Assembly: GCA_025642065.1 (NCBI GenBank)
Contig: JAODUP010000410.1
Span: 1 to 64,000, forward strand
Reading direction: 5' to 3'
Length of the DNA stretch: 64,000 nucleotides
Source: Paralvinella palmiformis
Taxonomy: Eukaryota; Annelida; Polychaeta; Terebellida; Alvinellidae
Numbering within the stretch: the stretch's first letter is position 1; the number at the start of each line of letters is the position of its first letter. The translations under genes were made by a program, and so were the position numbers. Shown one piece after another: positions 12,640 to 25,559 of the stretch. The notes beneath the pieces are model-generated. The model did no database searches. It saw nothing but the letters and a program-made list of their open reading frames with translations, and was not told the DNA's origin.

Positions 12640-14340
12640 ATTCATCTGTGAAAGCAACCTTGAACAGGTATGTTTTTAGAACGGATTATGGGCTGCAACA
12701 CTAAACGCACAATCACCATATAACTCGAGCCAAGACACAGGCATCTGCAATAGTATCTGGATGGATGGCCTCTAATGGGCACCAATTCACACAGGTATTA
12801 TGGCGCCATGTCATTAATAGATTTATAAGTTATTAATGAAATCTTGAAATGGATATGGGGTGATTTGATCATATTTTAGGTCATTTGTCACTATGCGAGC
12901 TGCAATATTGTGAATGAATTCGCTGAAGGAGATTAACGATATAATCATATATGCTATATAACAGGGAGTTACAATAGTCTATGCGAGATGAAACAAAGTA
13001 AAGGACTGCAGTTACTAGTGTTTCTTGTGTCAAGGATGCTTTAAACAGTGGATGTTCTTAAGATGGTAGTGGGCAGCTCGGTATACTGATGTGACATGTT
13101 CATAAATGTTAATACATTAGTCAAAAATCCCCCCTAGACTTTTTACGGCCCCATTAGAGCTAATCGATGATGTACCCATCTGTAATGCTGGTGTCTTTAG
13201 GGATTTAAGACAATATGGTGATGCCTAATGTATAATATTTGTTTTATTATCATTTAGTCTTAGAAGATTTTGAGTCATCCATAACCGAATATCAGTAATG
13301 TTCTACACTCTTCAAGAAAGAGGAGAAATTTAACCCATTGTCAGAATCCAGTGATATACACAGCTGTGTTTGTCATCAGTATAAACATGATATTTAACCT
13401 CATATCGCTGCACAATGGCCAGAAGAGGACGTGAAAACCAGAGGACCAAGAACTGAACCTTGTGAGACATCCGATAACGAAAACTGAACGTCAGATAAAA
13501 TACCATGAACAGACACTCTCTGTGAGCGTTGTTCCAGATAGGATCGAAACCATTCAAGTACTTGACCTGACAGATCAAACAGGTCTTTTAACCTAGAGAA
13601 AGGTACATTATGGTCAACCGTATCAAATGCAGCAGACAGGTCCAGAAGAACAAGTAATGCAGGCTTATCTTGATCAATTGACATCATAATATAATTTTTC
13701 ACCCTAACCAAGGCTGTTTCAGTGCTGTGACCACTTTTATTGGCAGACTGTAGTGATTCATTAAGGTTATTATTGATTAAATATTTGTTACGATGGAAAA
13801 CAACTGCCCTTTCTATAACTTTAGATAAAATTAAAGATTTGAAACAGGTCGGTAATTGTTTAGAATATTACAGTCCATACTGTGTTTTTCTTTTAATGGT
13901 TTTTCAAGGGCAGCTTTCATGGATCCTGGGAAGACACACATAGATAATGATTTATTAACTTTATTTGTAATTGGGCTTATCAGAACACCCAAACAATCTT
14001 TCACAAGCCATGTAGGCATAGGGTCAACTGCACAGAAAGCATTAGATGACATTTTCAGCAACTGTCTGATATCAGTCTCCGTAAAAGGATGAAATGTATC
14101 TATCATGGATATGCTGGAAGGGAATATCTTTAGACGGAAGAAGTTATTAAAACAATGGGCCATATTTGTATTTGAGTTGATAACATTTGGAACCACTATC
14201 TGACTTTATGTAATTCTTGATTCACAACACTGAAAACAGTCCTTTGATTTTCATTGGATGCTTTGATCTTTTTATTGTAATATTCTCATTTAGCAGAGGC
14301 AAGGGTATTTTATTCACGATGTTATCAAAGAGCATTATGA
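12640..14340 (-). mobile_element. L2/CR1-like LINE, 3' portion, left-arm insertion
   Basis: Minus-strand RT remnant: LLKMSSNAFCAVDPMPTWLV and ILNNYRPVSNL at 14196-13831, LVLLDLSAAFDTVDH and DVSQGSVLGPLVF at 13711-13400, YHVYTDD near 13380, ending near 12640 with a gaataataat tail. Multiple stops. The left junction of homology with the right arm is near 12600 and the right one near 14300. Confidence 0.75.
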
Positions 14341-14378
14341 ATATTTGATCCATTTCGACATGTTATGGTAACACAATT
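14293..14378 (+). other. Possible D1-D2 linker/KNRY exon (left arm)
   Basis: After ctcatttag a frame reads QRQGYFIHDVIKEHYEYLIH and FDML before a gtaaca donor. KEHYEYLIHFD resembles the phosphatase KNRYxNILPYD motif, and the phases would join the exons on both sides. The mirror stretch near 40430-40510 has a TAA, a 1-nt shift and GA instead of GT at the donor. It could instead be part of the adjoining LINE. Weak. Confidence 0.25.
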
Positions 14379-14929
14379 TTACTTACGAATGTGAAACGTA
14401 ATATTTATGTCATATTTACATTACTGTATCTGCTTTACATTGGAGTTGCTACTAATTTACAGCATGAATATATTCCTCAATATAATTTTGAACTGTCACA
14501 ATCAGATTAGTTGTCGTTTATTTATGTTTTAGCAAATTCCTTCATTTGTATCTTATGACAATCAACCTCACTAAGTAAACAAGTAGATGGCAGATTTATA
14601 AACATCCTCAACAAGATGGTACTGTTTTAAAACAGATCAAGGTTAAATATTAAAAACTGGAACATTTGGCAAACACTATATATCATAATTATTGTAATCT
14701 TATTAAACAATTGTTTGCCTGTATAATGACCGTTGGTATTGTAATATTGTAATACGTATAACAGATTAGTTTTATTTCACGAACCTGTCTTTTATAATTA
14801 TTATTATTATTCATAATAATATTATTAATATTATTATTTATATATTAAAATAAAATAAATATTTTTCAAGACATTTCGTCATCTGAAGGAAATGGAAATA
14901 GTTCCACAAAGAGCTGACGTAATTTACCT

Positions 14930-14934
<5 letters not shown>

Positions 14935-14969
<35 letters not shown>

Positions 14970-15038
14970 ATATATATATATATATATTATTTTGTCTATT
15001 ATTAGTTTGTTTTACGAATTAGTACCACAGAGTCGCCC

Positions 15039-15085
<47 letters not shown>
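14935..15085 (+). repeat. (TA)n arrays, homologous to right-arm array
   Basis: Two TA runs at 14932-14985 and 15043-15083, at the position matching the single longer run at 39729-39812 in the right arm. Confidence 0.85.
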
Positions 15086-15086
<1 letters not shown>

Positions 15087-15689
15087 ATATATATTGCCCC
15101 ACTCACGCACGTACGCACACACACATATATGCACGCACATCCACGCACACTGACAGATTTGTTGTATGAAATGATTTTCGATTTGTTTTAAATTTTAAAA
15201 TTATTTTCATATGTACATCGATCTTCATCAGATGGTTTCATCTCCGTTGATGTAAGCGAATTATTTATAAACATTTAATCAAATTAATCATCTTAAGTGA
15301 ATTTAGTTTCTAAATTTATCGATTTGTATTTTCTGAAATAAATTTCACAATTCAGCATAATAACAAAAGATGACTTTGTTTACGATATATTTTATCCTGT
15401 TGTTTTAGAGTTTTAGAATGCATGATTATTATTTGATAACGAAAATGTCAGATGAGATCGAAACCTTCTGGAAATGTGTGTATGAGTTAAATGTATCTTG
15501 ATACTCAATGAAAAATACCAGGTAAGAATGGGTTTTGTTTATAATTATGATTGAATGAAGATATTAAAATATCTCGTTTGTAGCAGAGATTAATTATCAT
15601 TTAGGACAAAATTCTTAATATGAAGACAATGTCTTTTTTTGTCATAAATACATTACGTTAGACAAGATTAGGAATAATTTATGTTTTTT

Positions 15690-15691
15690 AT

Positions 15692-15727
<36 letters not shown>
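15690..15727 (+). repeat. (TG)n microsatellite
   Basis: TG run within the D2 intron of the left copy; similar runs at 15808-15825 and 16466-16490 (CA). Confidence 0.85.
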
Positions 15728-16252
15728 TCTATGTGTTTTTGTGCGTGTATATCTGTCTGTATGTGAGTCTTAATTACTTAACGATGGCTGTATTCCACAA
15801 TTTACTTTGTGTGTGTGTGTGTGTCAAATACTTCAACCTGACAATCTCATCGTCGTTTCTCATTTAAAACTCTGTTCGTCTTTATTATCATAAACATTCC
15901 TCAGTGTTATATTTCTAGTTTATTAATCATATATCCATTCCATAATTTACTTTAAGGTATTAACTTCTTTTTTGTTTCTTTAATTTCTTAAAGGAACTTC
16001 ATTCATCATCGAACTCCTGGTCTGATGACGAGCAGAGACAGTTTAAATCAATAAAAGTTAGACGTAAACGTCGTTTACGTGATGTATCTGAGTTTATTGA
16101 ATGTAGTATATTTTTAGTTGAATCAACAAAAAAGGTTATCGTTATATTTTATTATAATTGAGCATGTGCTATTTATTTCATGTATCATCCAATTAATCCT
16201 GCAGCCGTTTGGAGGATCCGGAGTCTAATAAGATAATTTTCTCTTGTTTCAG

Positions 16253-16889
16253 ACAAAGGTACTAAAGAAGTCTTCATCAAAGCCAATTGGAGTCTTTGTT
16301 TACCATTTTTCGTTTCAATCAGTTGATTGGCAAGATTTTAGCACAAAAAGTCGTCTAGTGCTCTTGGCTAAACAGTTCCGTGATTTCCAGTTGGAACTTT
16401 GCCAAAAGCGAAAATTAAGACCTCACCAAATAATTGTTCAATGCAGGTGAGTGACTATGCATGACACACACACACACACACACACACACATGGAAGCACA
16501 CGCGCGGTCGTACGCACGTACATGCACACACATTGGTAAACAAACAGAGCACACGATCGGTGATCACATCTGGGCTACTCCTTATAGAAACAGCCCACAA
16601 ACAGAAATATCACTGGGAATGAAATTCTCATTTGTGTATGTCTGTCTTTCTGTGTTTGTGCATGTGGGAGTGCGTTTGTTTGTGTATGTTGGTCTCATTG
16701 GGCTCAGTATTATTTTGTTAACCTAATTTTACCACAATTACTTTACCCTGCAGAGATTGTCTGACTCAGTGCGCAAAATTCTGTGGAATCATTCACATGA
16801 TAGAGAATGTTACTGAAAACAATGAATTCAATGCTCTTTTAGCGGCTAGATGTGTTTCTCGAAGAATTAAGAAACTGTTTAAACATCGC
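16253..16889 (+). pseudogene. D2 C-terminal exons, left copy
   Basis: Exons 16253-16446 and 16754-16889 encode KRKLRPHQIIVQC joined to RDCLTQCAKFCGIIHM. The Cys is kept and the signature Arg is Gln. By eye about a fifth of bases differ from the right copy here, far more than in neighbouring introns. Followed by terminal exon 17122-17178, VDYYYFYEYGLIYIRNGF and TGA. Confidence 0.65.
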
Positions 16890-17028
16890 GTAAGTAACAA
16901 TTGTCATTATTATTAAAATTTTAAACCGAGATGATGTTAAAGTAAACAATTTCTGAGTTAATTTTTGGGAACAGGTTATCGTTTATCGTAGATAGTATAA
17001 AAATATGGAAATATTATTAGATTTTTCG

Positions 17029-17078
<50 letters not shown>

Positions 17079-17849
17079 GTGTTTCTGTGTATGTATTTAT
17101 ATGGCATTGTTTTAATTTTAGGTTGACTATTACTATTTTTATGAGTATGGACTTATATACATAAGAAACGGCTTTTGAAAGGAGTTTTAATATTAAAGGA
17201 TAATACTCACTCCATTTTCTGTTTTTTAAATTCTATTCTCGTACCTCTCAGACGTCATATTATTTTGTATCTTTGTTAATAACTTAATCTGAACAATTTT
17301 TCTGCTTATATTTTCCACATCCTTTTAGCAAATAAAAACAATATATGTTTCATCATTCTTTACATATTTTAATAATGTTTTGTTATCCTGTTGGAATTAT
17401 TCTGAAGTAATGCTACTTAGGTACTCTAAATTGCAGGATTTCCTATATTACGGCAAGTCCTTAATTACGGCCATAAGTCAGTAATTCTGCCGATAATCTT
17501 TATTCAGGTGTGTTCACCTTTAAATATAATAATATACTGAGATTTAAGTAATATATCAAGCTGATTATTATATTATTCAAAACAGATCAAATAACAATTA
17601 CACTAAAACATTACATATAATTAAATATGATAAACAAATCAAACTAGGTAACATCTAAAATAAATAATATATAACAAGTATATGAAAACGGCAGGAAAGA
17701 TTTATTAGAATATACAATGGCAATCTCTGAAGATTTAAATAGATTATATTTTCTAAATTAAATTATTTTTTAAACAATCCAATGATTCATTAATAAGAAA
17801 TTTCTACCGTTTAATATATATGTAATAATAGTCAACATATATAGTTTAC

Positions 17850-17924
17850 ACTTTACACAGTAAACAATCATAATAACAATATCACTAATAGAGAGAACAC
17901 TAACGAGAACAAGGCTGGTGATAT
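17850..17924 (-). pseudogene. Candidate transmembrane exon, inner left arm
   Basis: Mirror of 34772-34846: same 75-nt length, acceptor attag and donor gtaaac. It reads ITSLVLVSVLSISDIVIMIV, less hydrophobic because of a central Asp, consistent with decay. Confidence 0.35.
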
Positions 17925-17980
17925 CTAATGTCATCTGTTTGTCTTATACTCTAATGTTCTTATCTGTTGCTGTTATTGGC

Positions 17981-18102
17981 CTAATAAAGATCAATAATCC
18001 ACTGTATTGTTGTTTCTCTACCATAATCAATACGTATACATGAAGCTTCCAGTTTACCATCAACAGCCTTACTAGCATTATCAGTAAGAACAAGAATCTG
18101 AC
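17981..18102 (-). pseudogene. FTP (fucolectin-like) domain fragment, inner end of left arm
   Basis: Mirror of the fragment at 33115. From a ttacag acceptor it reads GQILVLTDNASKAVDGK, then TIQWIIDLY and a TAG at 17981-17983. About 37 nt present at the start of the right copy are deleted, and the end is altered. Clearly decayed. Confidence 0.5.
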
Positions 18103-18249
18103 CTGTAATATCAACATACAAAGTGTCTCATATGTGATCAATCAACAAGATCAATATAGATGACGGAGCTACTGGTATTGTAATTTGTATGTATTTATTA
18201 TTTTAGTTTAAATCGATTATGTTTTACTACGAACTTTAATAACTAGATA

Positions 18250-19385
18250 GAGCTAAGCGTTTTATGTATCTATACATTACTCTACTTGTCTGGCTCTGTA
18301 TAACATTCAGCGCTGTTATCGATACCATGGGAAGCACACTGATGTTTACTGCGAATAATAATAGTAATTCTTCTTTATTTCATTTTCATAAGAATATACT
18401 ATTACAAAATCCTAATACAAAATACTATTACACGAACAAAATATAAACAGAAAAGAACAATCGAGACGATATTAAATATACAACATCGTGTAATTGCAGT
18501 GCATTTGCAGTAACTATTCAGTGTAGAGTGTATCTAAGATCCAATGTAATTCTGAGGCATTAAATATGCATATATTTTGGGAATTAATGATAAATATGTA
18601 TTATGTGTAAAATATCACGTATCACACTGCCAGTGATAGCTAAACTGTAATCAATGTATGTAGGTACAAATATATGCCTTGGTCAACTATTAAGAGCTCG
18701 CAGGGACAGAAGTCTCTTGGCCAAATAGAACCCAGAACCCCAGGACTGTCTACCCCAGCACTCCCCCCTTAGCTATGACGAGCCAATCTAATACAGGTAA
18801 TAATCATCCATGTCATAAAACACGTCTCATAAGTAACTAATTACTGATACTGATTTAATTAATATATATAATATTGGTTTACTGATTATATGATATTAGA
18901 GAAAATAATGACAACAACAATGATAATAACAACAATACCCGTAATAATAACAATGACAACATTGTCAACAACAACAAAATAACTTATTTACATTTATCTA
19001 AAATATTACAATTTTAGTTATCAATATGCCAGCTCAGATATTATTTTACGTAAATTTGCATATTGTACGCTCCTTCTTCCTGAGTTGTCTTTTAAATTTG
19101 TAATGTTCGGACTATTTAAATTTAGAGTAGCACATAACAAGTGTTTCGTAATCTATTAAGACACGACATTTCGTCAAGGTTTGTTGTCGTATACAAATAG
19201 TATTGTTATGTGTATTAACACCAACACATGGCTGAGAAATAGTTACGCGTGACGGCGTAGGGATGATTCGCTACATATCTGTCATAGCTATTGCATTTGT
19301 CACATTAGATTGACCAATATTTGTGGCATTGTAATCTAGCCACTTCTTTGTATGCCCAGTTCCTTTGTAATCTGATAATTTTGTG
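18250..19385. other. Start of inter-arm spacer, no gene seen
   Basis: AT-rich unique-looking DNA with an imperfect ACA/ATA-rich stretch at 18900-18985. Short open frames here show no domain, no codon pattern and no mirror in the right arm. Confidence 0.5.
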
Positions 19386-19387
19386 TC

Positions 19388-20560
19388 ATGAATGTATGTT
19401 GGCGCTATGGGTGTTTATACCTAAATAAAGTATATCTATCACAGCAGGGTGACTCAAAGGGATTTTGGTGGTACACCAACAGCGAACTCAATACTTGCTT
19501 CAGGCTAAAACAAGAGAATGGTACGCAGATCAAGGATGTCACCAAGAAAGCACATCTACTAAATAACATTTTGCCAGAGTATTGTCCAGGCAAAACACAA
19601 ATAGTATGCCCATTCTGACCAGGAGACACCCTAGATAATCCCCGGTATACGTCGAAATTACACCAATTGTGGCAGAAATTAAAAACATTAAAGCTAGCAA
19701 AATCAGAAGGACCTAATGGACTACACCGAAGTGTACTCTTAGAGACGGCATCAACAATAAGTCGTTGAAAAACAACTTACTGAGACGTGTAAGAATGGTT
19801 ACATTACTCCAGTTGATGAACATGGTTTTGTGCCAGGCAGATCTTGAATGAACTAGCTCCAGAATGTGAATGTGTAAGGCATCGATGGAAACCTCTTGAA
19901 ATGGATACAGCATAATATGTTAGGAAACAGTCAGGCGGCTATTGTAAATGGAATTCTCTCAAAATGTTTTTTATAAATATCCTCCCATATATGGAAAACT
20001 ATATTTGCTGACGAGAGACATATTTTCAACAAAATGTTCACTCAAGAGAATCATCACTAGATCACAGCAGTCCCAAGCCGTACGGTTAAGTGTTCAAAAG
20101 TCTTACATTTAGGTAGTAACAATTATTAATCGGACTACCAAAAACCTCATAATTACATAGCTTAGGCATTGAATAATACAAAATGAACGTTGAGCCTTGT
20201 AAAAAACTTGACATGCCTAGATGAAATTATAGTATCTAGATTACATGGTGAATTACCTTGAATATGGTAATATCATCTGGACACCACGATATAAAGTCTC
20301 AATATGTCATACCTCTTACATACAAAGATGACAAGGCAATTTAAACCAAGTAGAGACATAATTGAGGTAAGTGTCTTCTTCCATCAATATGAACACACCG
20401 GATCCAGAGGCCACAGTGAGAAAACATGCGCACAAAGATCCAGACTTGATGTGAGAAGCTTTATCTTTAGTCAAAGAATTGTAACCGACTGGAACCCCCC
20501 CCCCCCCCAGAAGATATTGTCAGCAGCAACAATCTGAATTCATTCGAAATGCAGTAAGTC
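19388..20560 (+). mobile_element. CR1-like LINE remnant with internal deletions
   Basis: GDSKGFWWYTNSELNT...KQENGTQIKD at 19455-19560 is the EN-RT linker of CR1-type ORF2. It is followed by VEITPIVAEIKNIKASK near 19653, HGFVPGRS near 19827 (RT) and RSFIFSQRIVTDWN near 20450, the ORF2 C-terminus. Most of the RT is deleted. A C9-10 run at 20497 marks the end. Confidence 0.6.
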
Positions 20561-20967
20561 TCTTAGTTCCAAACTATCAGAAGAACCTTAAGTACATTTA
20601 ATTCTTGCCAATTCGTATCACTTGCTCTTCATCTGATAGTTACAATCCATATTCACTATATGATTAGACAATTCACGTCATTAAGCCTAAGGTTCAGAAG
20701 GTAGAATAAGGAAATTTGTTAACATGTTGTTTTAAATAGATATTGTGTTAGTATAGAGATAGACAAACGATTAATAGCCATCATCTGATGTTTTATTGCT
20801 TGACATTTTATTGTGACTGGACCATATGACTATATGACGATTACCTGCCTAAATACAAATTAATACTTTCGTACTTATATCGGGATTGATACATATATCA
20901 ACACGCACTATTTAACACCATGAAAACGTGATACAAAAAGATGATAATTGGTTTACGGCTAATTGTG

Positions 20968-21125
20968 TGCACAAGGAAGGCTAAATGGGCCGACTGACAT
21001 CGAAAAGCAATGAAGCAAAGTCAAAGATGAAACATCCTTCAGATATGCCCACGCCGAGATTCGAAAAGAGGTGGTAGTGAGCTGTGATCCAACACGCTAC
21101 TATTAGGCCACGCAGGCGCCATACA
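20968..21125 (-). repeat. tRNA-derived SINE
   Basis: On minus: an A-box-like tRNA head near 21120 (ggcctaatagtagcgtg), a decayed B-box near 21060, and a body with ggatgtttcatctttgac. Shares head and body with the SINE at 28226-28405. Confidence 0.6.
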
Positions 21126-21129
21126 TGAT

Positions 21130-22310
21130 ACAGAAAGAAGCAATCATTCAATCAGTATAGTATCAAATGGTTGAATTATTATACCGCCATTAAACATTTA
21201 CCAAGTTATATGTATAGTTAAAAATGTATAAAGCCCAACTGTGAACAGGACTACCCATGATCTAAGTAATGAGGAAGTAAGAGAAAGAACACTATATTTA
21301 TAATCGATAAAATGTAAGCATATAACATTATTCAATCCATATAAATATGTAAAATATAAAATAAGTGTGATGAATATAATGAGATGAAAATATATTTAAA
21401 TGATGCATTAACATATTCCATTCCCTCCTCATTCAAATAACGTATACATTGGATGAATAATACCACCCCCTAGAACCTGGAGACCACTCATCAATTATTA
21501 AAAAAATAGTTAATGAGAAATTTATGATCAACGAAACGTAAGGTGAAAGTGCAAGAACATCTTTTTTATTGTTTCAAGCTTATATGTTTTAGTATTTGAG
21601 CAAAAGTGTTGTATGATACAACAATAGTTGAATTCGCATTCCACAAAACTACACCAAGCAACATTTTGTTAGATTCACTAAAAACCCTATTTATTCCGAA
21701 AAGAACTCCTACTTGGTTACCGTATAATTATGTTGGCTCTGATAAAAATATTATCAACGTGATCATATTAACTAAAAAGCTATTTATTGAAATATGTCAG
21801 GATTAATTTCGATTGATTTACTTCAACCCAGGAACTAACATTGTTTACAATATGAAATAGTTATTCATTGACTGAATTATGATTATATCTGACACATAGA
21901 AGTGTGATATATATAAGTTGGGTGATATACAATCTTAAGGTCGAGATAAATACACCTTCATCTAGAGGTTGCTTAATATGTTCAATCATGTGTATAAGAA
22001 CAGTTTCACAAATATGTTTCATTCTAGATCCAGATATTAATAGGCTGAAAATGTAATTAAAATACGTACACATCTGATTAACCATTTCTCTTTCAAATAT
22101 CGAGGAGAAACCAGGCAATATAATCATGCGTCTATAGATAGATACCTCTATATAACTATCTTATTTTATAAAGGAACTGTAATTCTCTATTCTTCATGAA
22201 ATTTGTAATGAACATTTATTTTCAAAACTCCTTTAGCAGATAACATATGGTATAGCATTATATATCACAGCCAATTTACAGTAAACTAGATGATCACATA
22301 TCACAACCAG
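21130..22310. other. AT-rich spacer, no gene seen
   Basis: No domain or repeat recognised; short open frames at 21606-21806 and 21861-22127 look random. Confidence 0.4.
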
Positions 22311-22660
22311 CGGCCTGGTTACATTTAGGCTTATTTAAGTGTGACCTTATTACATACAACAATATTGTGGAAGTGAAGCTTAATCTTAGTATCAAATAGG
22401 TGGATGAATTTCTTCATATTGTTGACACTGTCATGATCTGAATTGTTAATTAAACACGACAATGCCATGTCATCGTCTTTTAGCGAATCATCAGAACCAA
22501 GATTCTGAGCAATATTAGTAAAGTAATCATTAAATATGGCAGCAAGAATATCTGGACGAGTTAAAAGATTGTTGTCCTTTAATAGAATACTATTCTCATT
22601 TTTATTATTACAGTCATGTAAAATGAGAGTCTTCATTGTCGTATTTATGCTAAAACATAT
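22310..22660 (-). mobile_element. L2/CR1-like LINE fragment (EN-RT linker)
   Basis: Minus-strand frame LLTRPDILAAIFNDYFTNIA then NLGSDDSLKD, the FNxYFxxIA block that precedes RT in L2/CR1 elements. Same family segment as 26020-26340. Confidence 0.6.
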
Positions 22661-22799
22661 TTCTGGAATTTATGGATGTCTGTGTTCACCATTCATATCT
22701 GAAATCCTATGTCCTTTTGTAATTTCTGTTTTAACAGGAACATGTTCATTTACAACTTGCATGATGAACTCATTCCATGCCTAATATGAATAATTTACA

Positions 22800-23755
22800 T
22801 CATGAAATATTTCGATAATATGAAAAAAGTTAATAACGAAATCAGTTTAACCAATTACATCTAGATGTAACTTGTTAATACTAAAATCATCACCCATGGC
22901 TGCATTTATATCGTAAATGATAGATCACATCACGATTTTTGCCCACACAGTCAGTAAGAAAACTTATGTTTACCTTTGGCTTTTAATACGTACTTATAAT
23001 TATATATATATATTGAGCTACTAAAATAACTATACATATATCCAAACTGTAAAAGTTCAAAGTCTAATTCTCTAGAAAATATTTAACCTATTTATTATAA
23101 AATAATTGTAGCAGGTTTTCTTTCTAACTGAAATGTGATTGCTTTGATAACAAAGTTATTCGTTTAGATCATATAAAAGTGGCCAGTAGATTTATTTATG
23201 CCACATTAATTGTATATAACTGTTAAATGTTGTAGTTTTACAGCCACTTTGTCAATATGATAAGCTACACTGAACATAACTCTAATAGATCTATAGCCAA
23301 CCACATTAGCGTTAGGCGGGGGGGGGGGGGTACCCCACCACTGAATATAAAACTACTTCACTATGTTTTATATTTATTTAAGAAGGTTGCATAAACCTAA
23401 CATCAAAATGAAGTATATCTGTGTTGTCTTGATATGTTATGTTTTGTGTGTTAATTATTTCATTTATTTATTGATTAATTTTTAAATATGTAATGCTTAT
23501 TTTGGTACAGGGTTATTACTTAATCTGTCTATAAATTACCAAGATATTAATTACTTTCCCTTAGCTTAATATAAATTTTCTTGCCATGCTTTATACAAAA
23601 TGTTTTTGTTATACAAAACAAATAAAATCAGATTTTTTATTTATTTGATTTATGATTTATTTAAATCAGTTTATTTTTCACAATCCATAATATCATTCAA
23701 AATGGTTAGAAATTGTTGTGTTATACAGTTATAAAATATTAAATAGTGATGATAT

Positions 23756-23806
<51 letters not shown>

Positions 23807-24180
23807 TCATTTAAAAGAAATCATGAGTAAAATCCATAATATTAAACAAATCGTGATTTCAATCACTTGATTTAAATTTTACAACCCCTGTTTTTAGTAT
23901 TGAATTGATAGATAGAGATTCATAAGAAATTATCAATATTCAATAACGTCTAAGCCATATTCATCATTTATTCATCATAATATAATATCATTTAAAAACT
24001 GATAATTTCAAGACCAAAAAGGAAGTAAATTTACAATTCCTGTGTTATGATATTCAAATCAATTTAGCTTGAATATTCGTTAATACGCTTATGCAAATGT
24101 ATATTATAATAAAACGGCTATGGCTGTTGGGAATTGCTCTTAAATATTTAATAGTTCAGTAGACTTAACCAAAATGTTTC
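22800..24180. other. AT-rich spacer with G-run and (TA)n
   Basis: Holds a G12-type run near 23317-23330 and a TA array at 23751-23801. No gene-like frame. Confidence 0.5.
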
Positions 24181-25480
24181 ATAGACAGTGACTGAAATCA
24201 ACAAACAACACAAACAGTGGATACATCTGTATGATGACTTTCTGGGGGTTAACAATAGCTATAGTAAACGAATACAGGAAGATGCCTTTGATGAACGATA
24301 TAATGATTGGCTTGATACTTGAATTAGTAACGTCCTTGACTTGAAGACCATTATTGAATTTTTTATCACCGGACAAGTATTTGCTGAGACTAGTCCATCT
24401 CAAGCCATATTAGATAACACATATAATATCAGTGACGGATCTCCTTCTATAAAATATTGCGAGAAATCAACTATTGCTATTGTTGATTAGAAAAAAGGCA
24501 TAACCTACCATAAAAGATCACATGTTAAGAAATTTCTGAACTAAGTGAGGCAGAATTACTGCTTCAGTTACAAGATGTGCAATCTAAATCTTTTTCAAGC
24601 AGTTTATGTATATTCTGATATAGGATCCAGCTCAGTTGTTATATTAGCCATAGCTAAATATTTGAACAGACCCAAAATTGAAATCCGTACAGTTAGTTGT
24701 AACACTATGCAGTATCGACACTTTGAGATACATTGAGACACGTGTTCGTCAACTATAAATCTAATCTGATGACGAAAATTTGGGCTATTTGGAACAACAC
24801 ACCACTGATGAATTGAAGAAGATTGTTCACGGGTTTTCGTATTTGATCTCCACGATGAACCTTAAGCTAAGGACAGATATGGAAATGCTGATAATGTTAT
24901 GAATTCTTTCATCAGCAACCTATTTAACTGGACAACTATCAACAAGGATTCCAAATAGGCTGTGAACGATGTTGAACGATGTTGAGAACGATGTTGATAG
25001 TCTCAAAATCCTAGAATACACTGAAAACGTCAGTGAAACTCTAATGAGTTTATCCGTCTCAAAACTCTACAATATAATGCAAAATGGCGATTTTTTTGTG
25101 AGTGTCAAGAAGAAGGGATATAATAACTCAGTGCTTATATAAGCATTTATTGACTCGAGCAGGAATGTCTCATTCTGAGCGGAGAATCTCATTTACAAAC
25201 TACGAACACATGGGAAACGGGTAAAGCTGTCCATTGATACGATGGCTGCTCCATTCGTGATGGGTACGTATGAAGATGGCAATATTGTGATACTGGAAGG
25301 TATGTTATTTTTACAAAAGGTTTTCTCATCGTAGAAAATTGCGGCTGGTCATTCCTTACCAGTTCAACTTCCATTTCGTGAACAACATCCATCAGTTCCA
25401 AACAACAGATGTCTCGTTCTCTAACGTCTAGGATCATTGAAAAAGAAGCTCATACAGAATACAAACATCCAGGAGAACTG
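24180..25480 (+). other. Unidentified decayed coding-like stretch
   Basis: Successive plus-strand frames look protein-like: DDFLGVNNSYSKRIQEDAF near 24232, LNLFQAVYVYSDIGSSSVVI near 24585, SIDTMAAPFVMGTYEDGN near 25218. They are broken by stops. No family recognised; a transposon ORF is the likeliest origin. Confidence 0.25.
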
Positions 25481-25559
25481 TAAGTTAACAGTCCTACTTA
25501 TATTGTTAAAAAAGTAACTTTTTTCCCTATATATTTATGTTGCGCAATAGTGTTAAATA

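Larger units (their letters stand above)
892..17178 (+). pseudogene. Receptor-type tyrosine pseudophosphatase, left copy, decayed
   Basis: Inverted copy of the right-arm gene. Exons: 892-1004, 1125-1152, 1827-1936, 2053-2139, 2464-2500, 2734-2831, 3281-3406, 4623-4771, 11935-12070, 12259-12370, 15411-15521, 15994-16134, 16253-16446, 16754-16889, 17122-17178 (stop). Exon lengths equal the right copy except at three places. Lesions relative to the right copy: TAA at 933-935 in the juxtamembrane exon (right has TCA); a 1-nt insertion near 12336 that gives a stop at 12355-12357 just after D1; and a 7-nt deletion near 15485 that frameshifts D2. The terminal exon stops six codons earlier because CGA became TGA. 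The intron after 4771 is swollen to about 7 kb by LINE insertions. The transmembrane exon, if present, lies left of the window. D1 signature changes (Ser for Cys) are the same as in the right copy, so they predate the duplication. Confidence 0.75.
255..18250 (+). repeat. Left arm of large inverted duplication
   Basis: Exons, introns and flanking non-coding DNA match the reverse complement of 32960-49250. Anchors seen by eye: 683-720 with about 49140; all 15 left exons; 11780-11870 with 42030-42110; 14690-14800 with about 40000; 17445-17510 with 35260-35310; 18100-18200 with 33020-33100. The match is interrupted by arm-specific transposons. The outer end may lie beyond the window. Confidence 0.8.

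Noticed and set aside
25189..25437. 82-codon minus-strand frame
   Set aside because: No domain; the plus strand looks at least as protein-like there.
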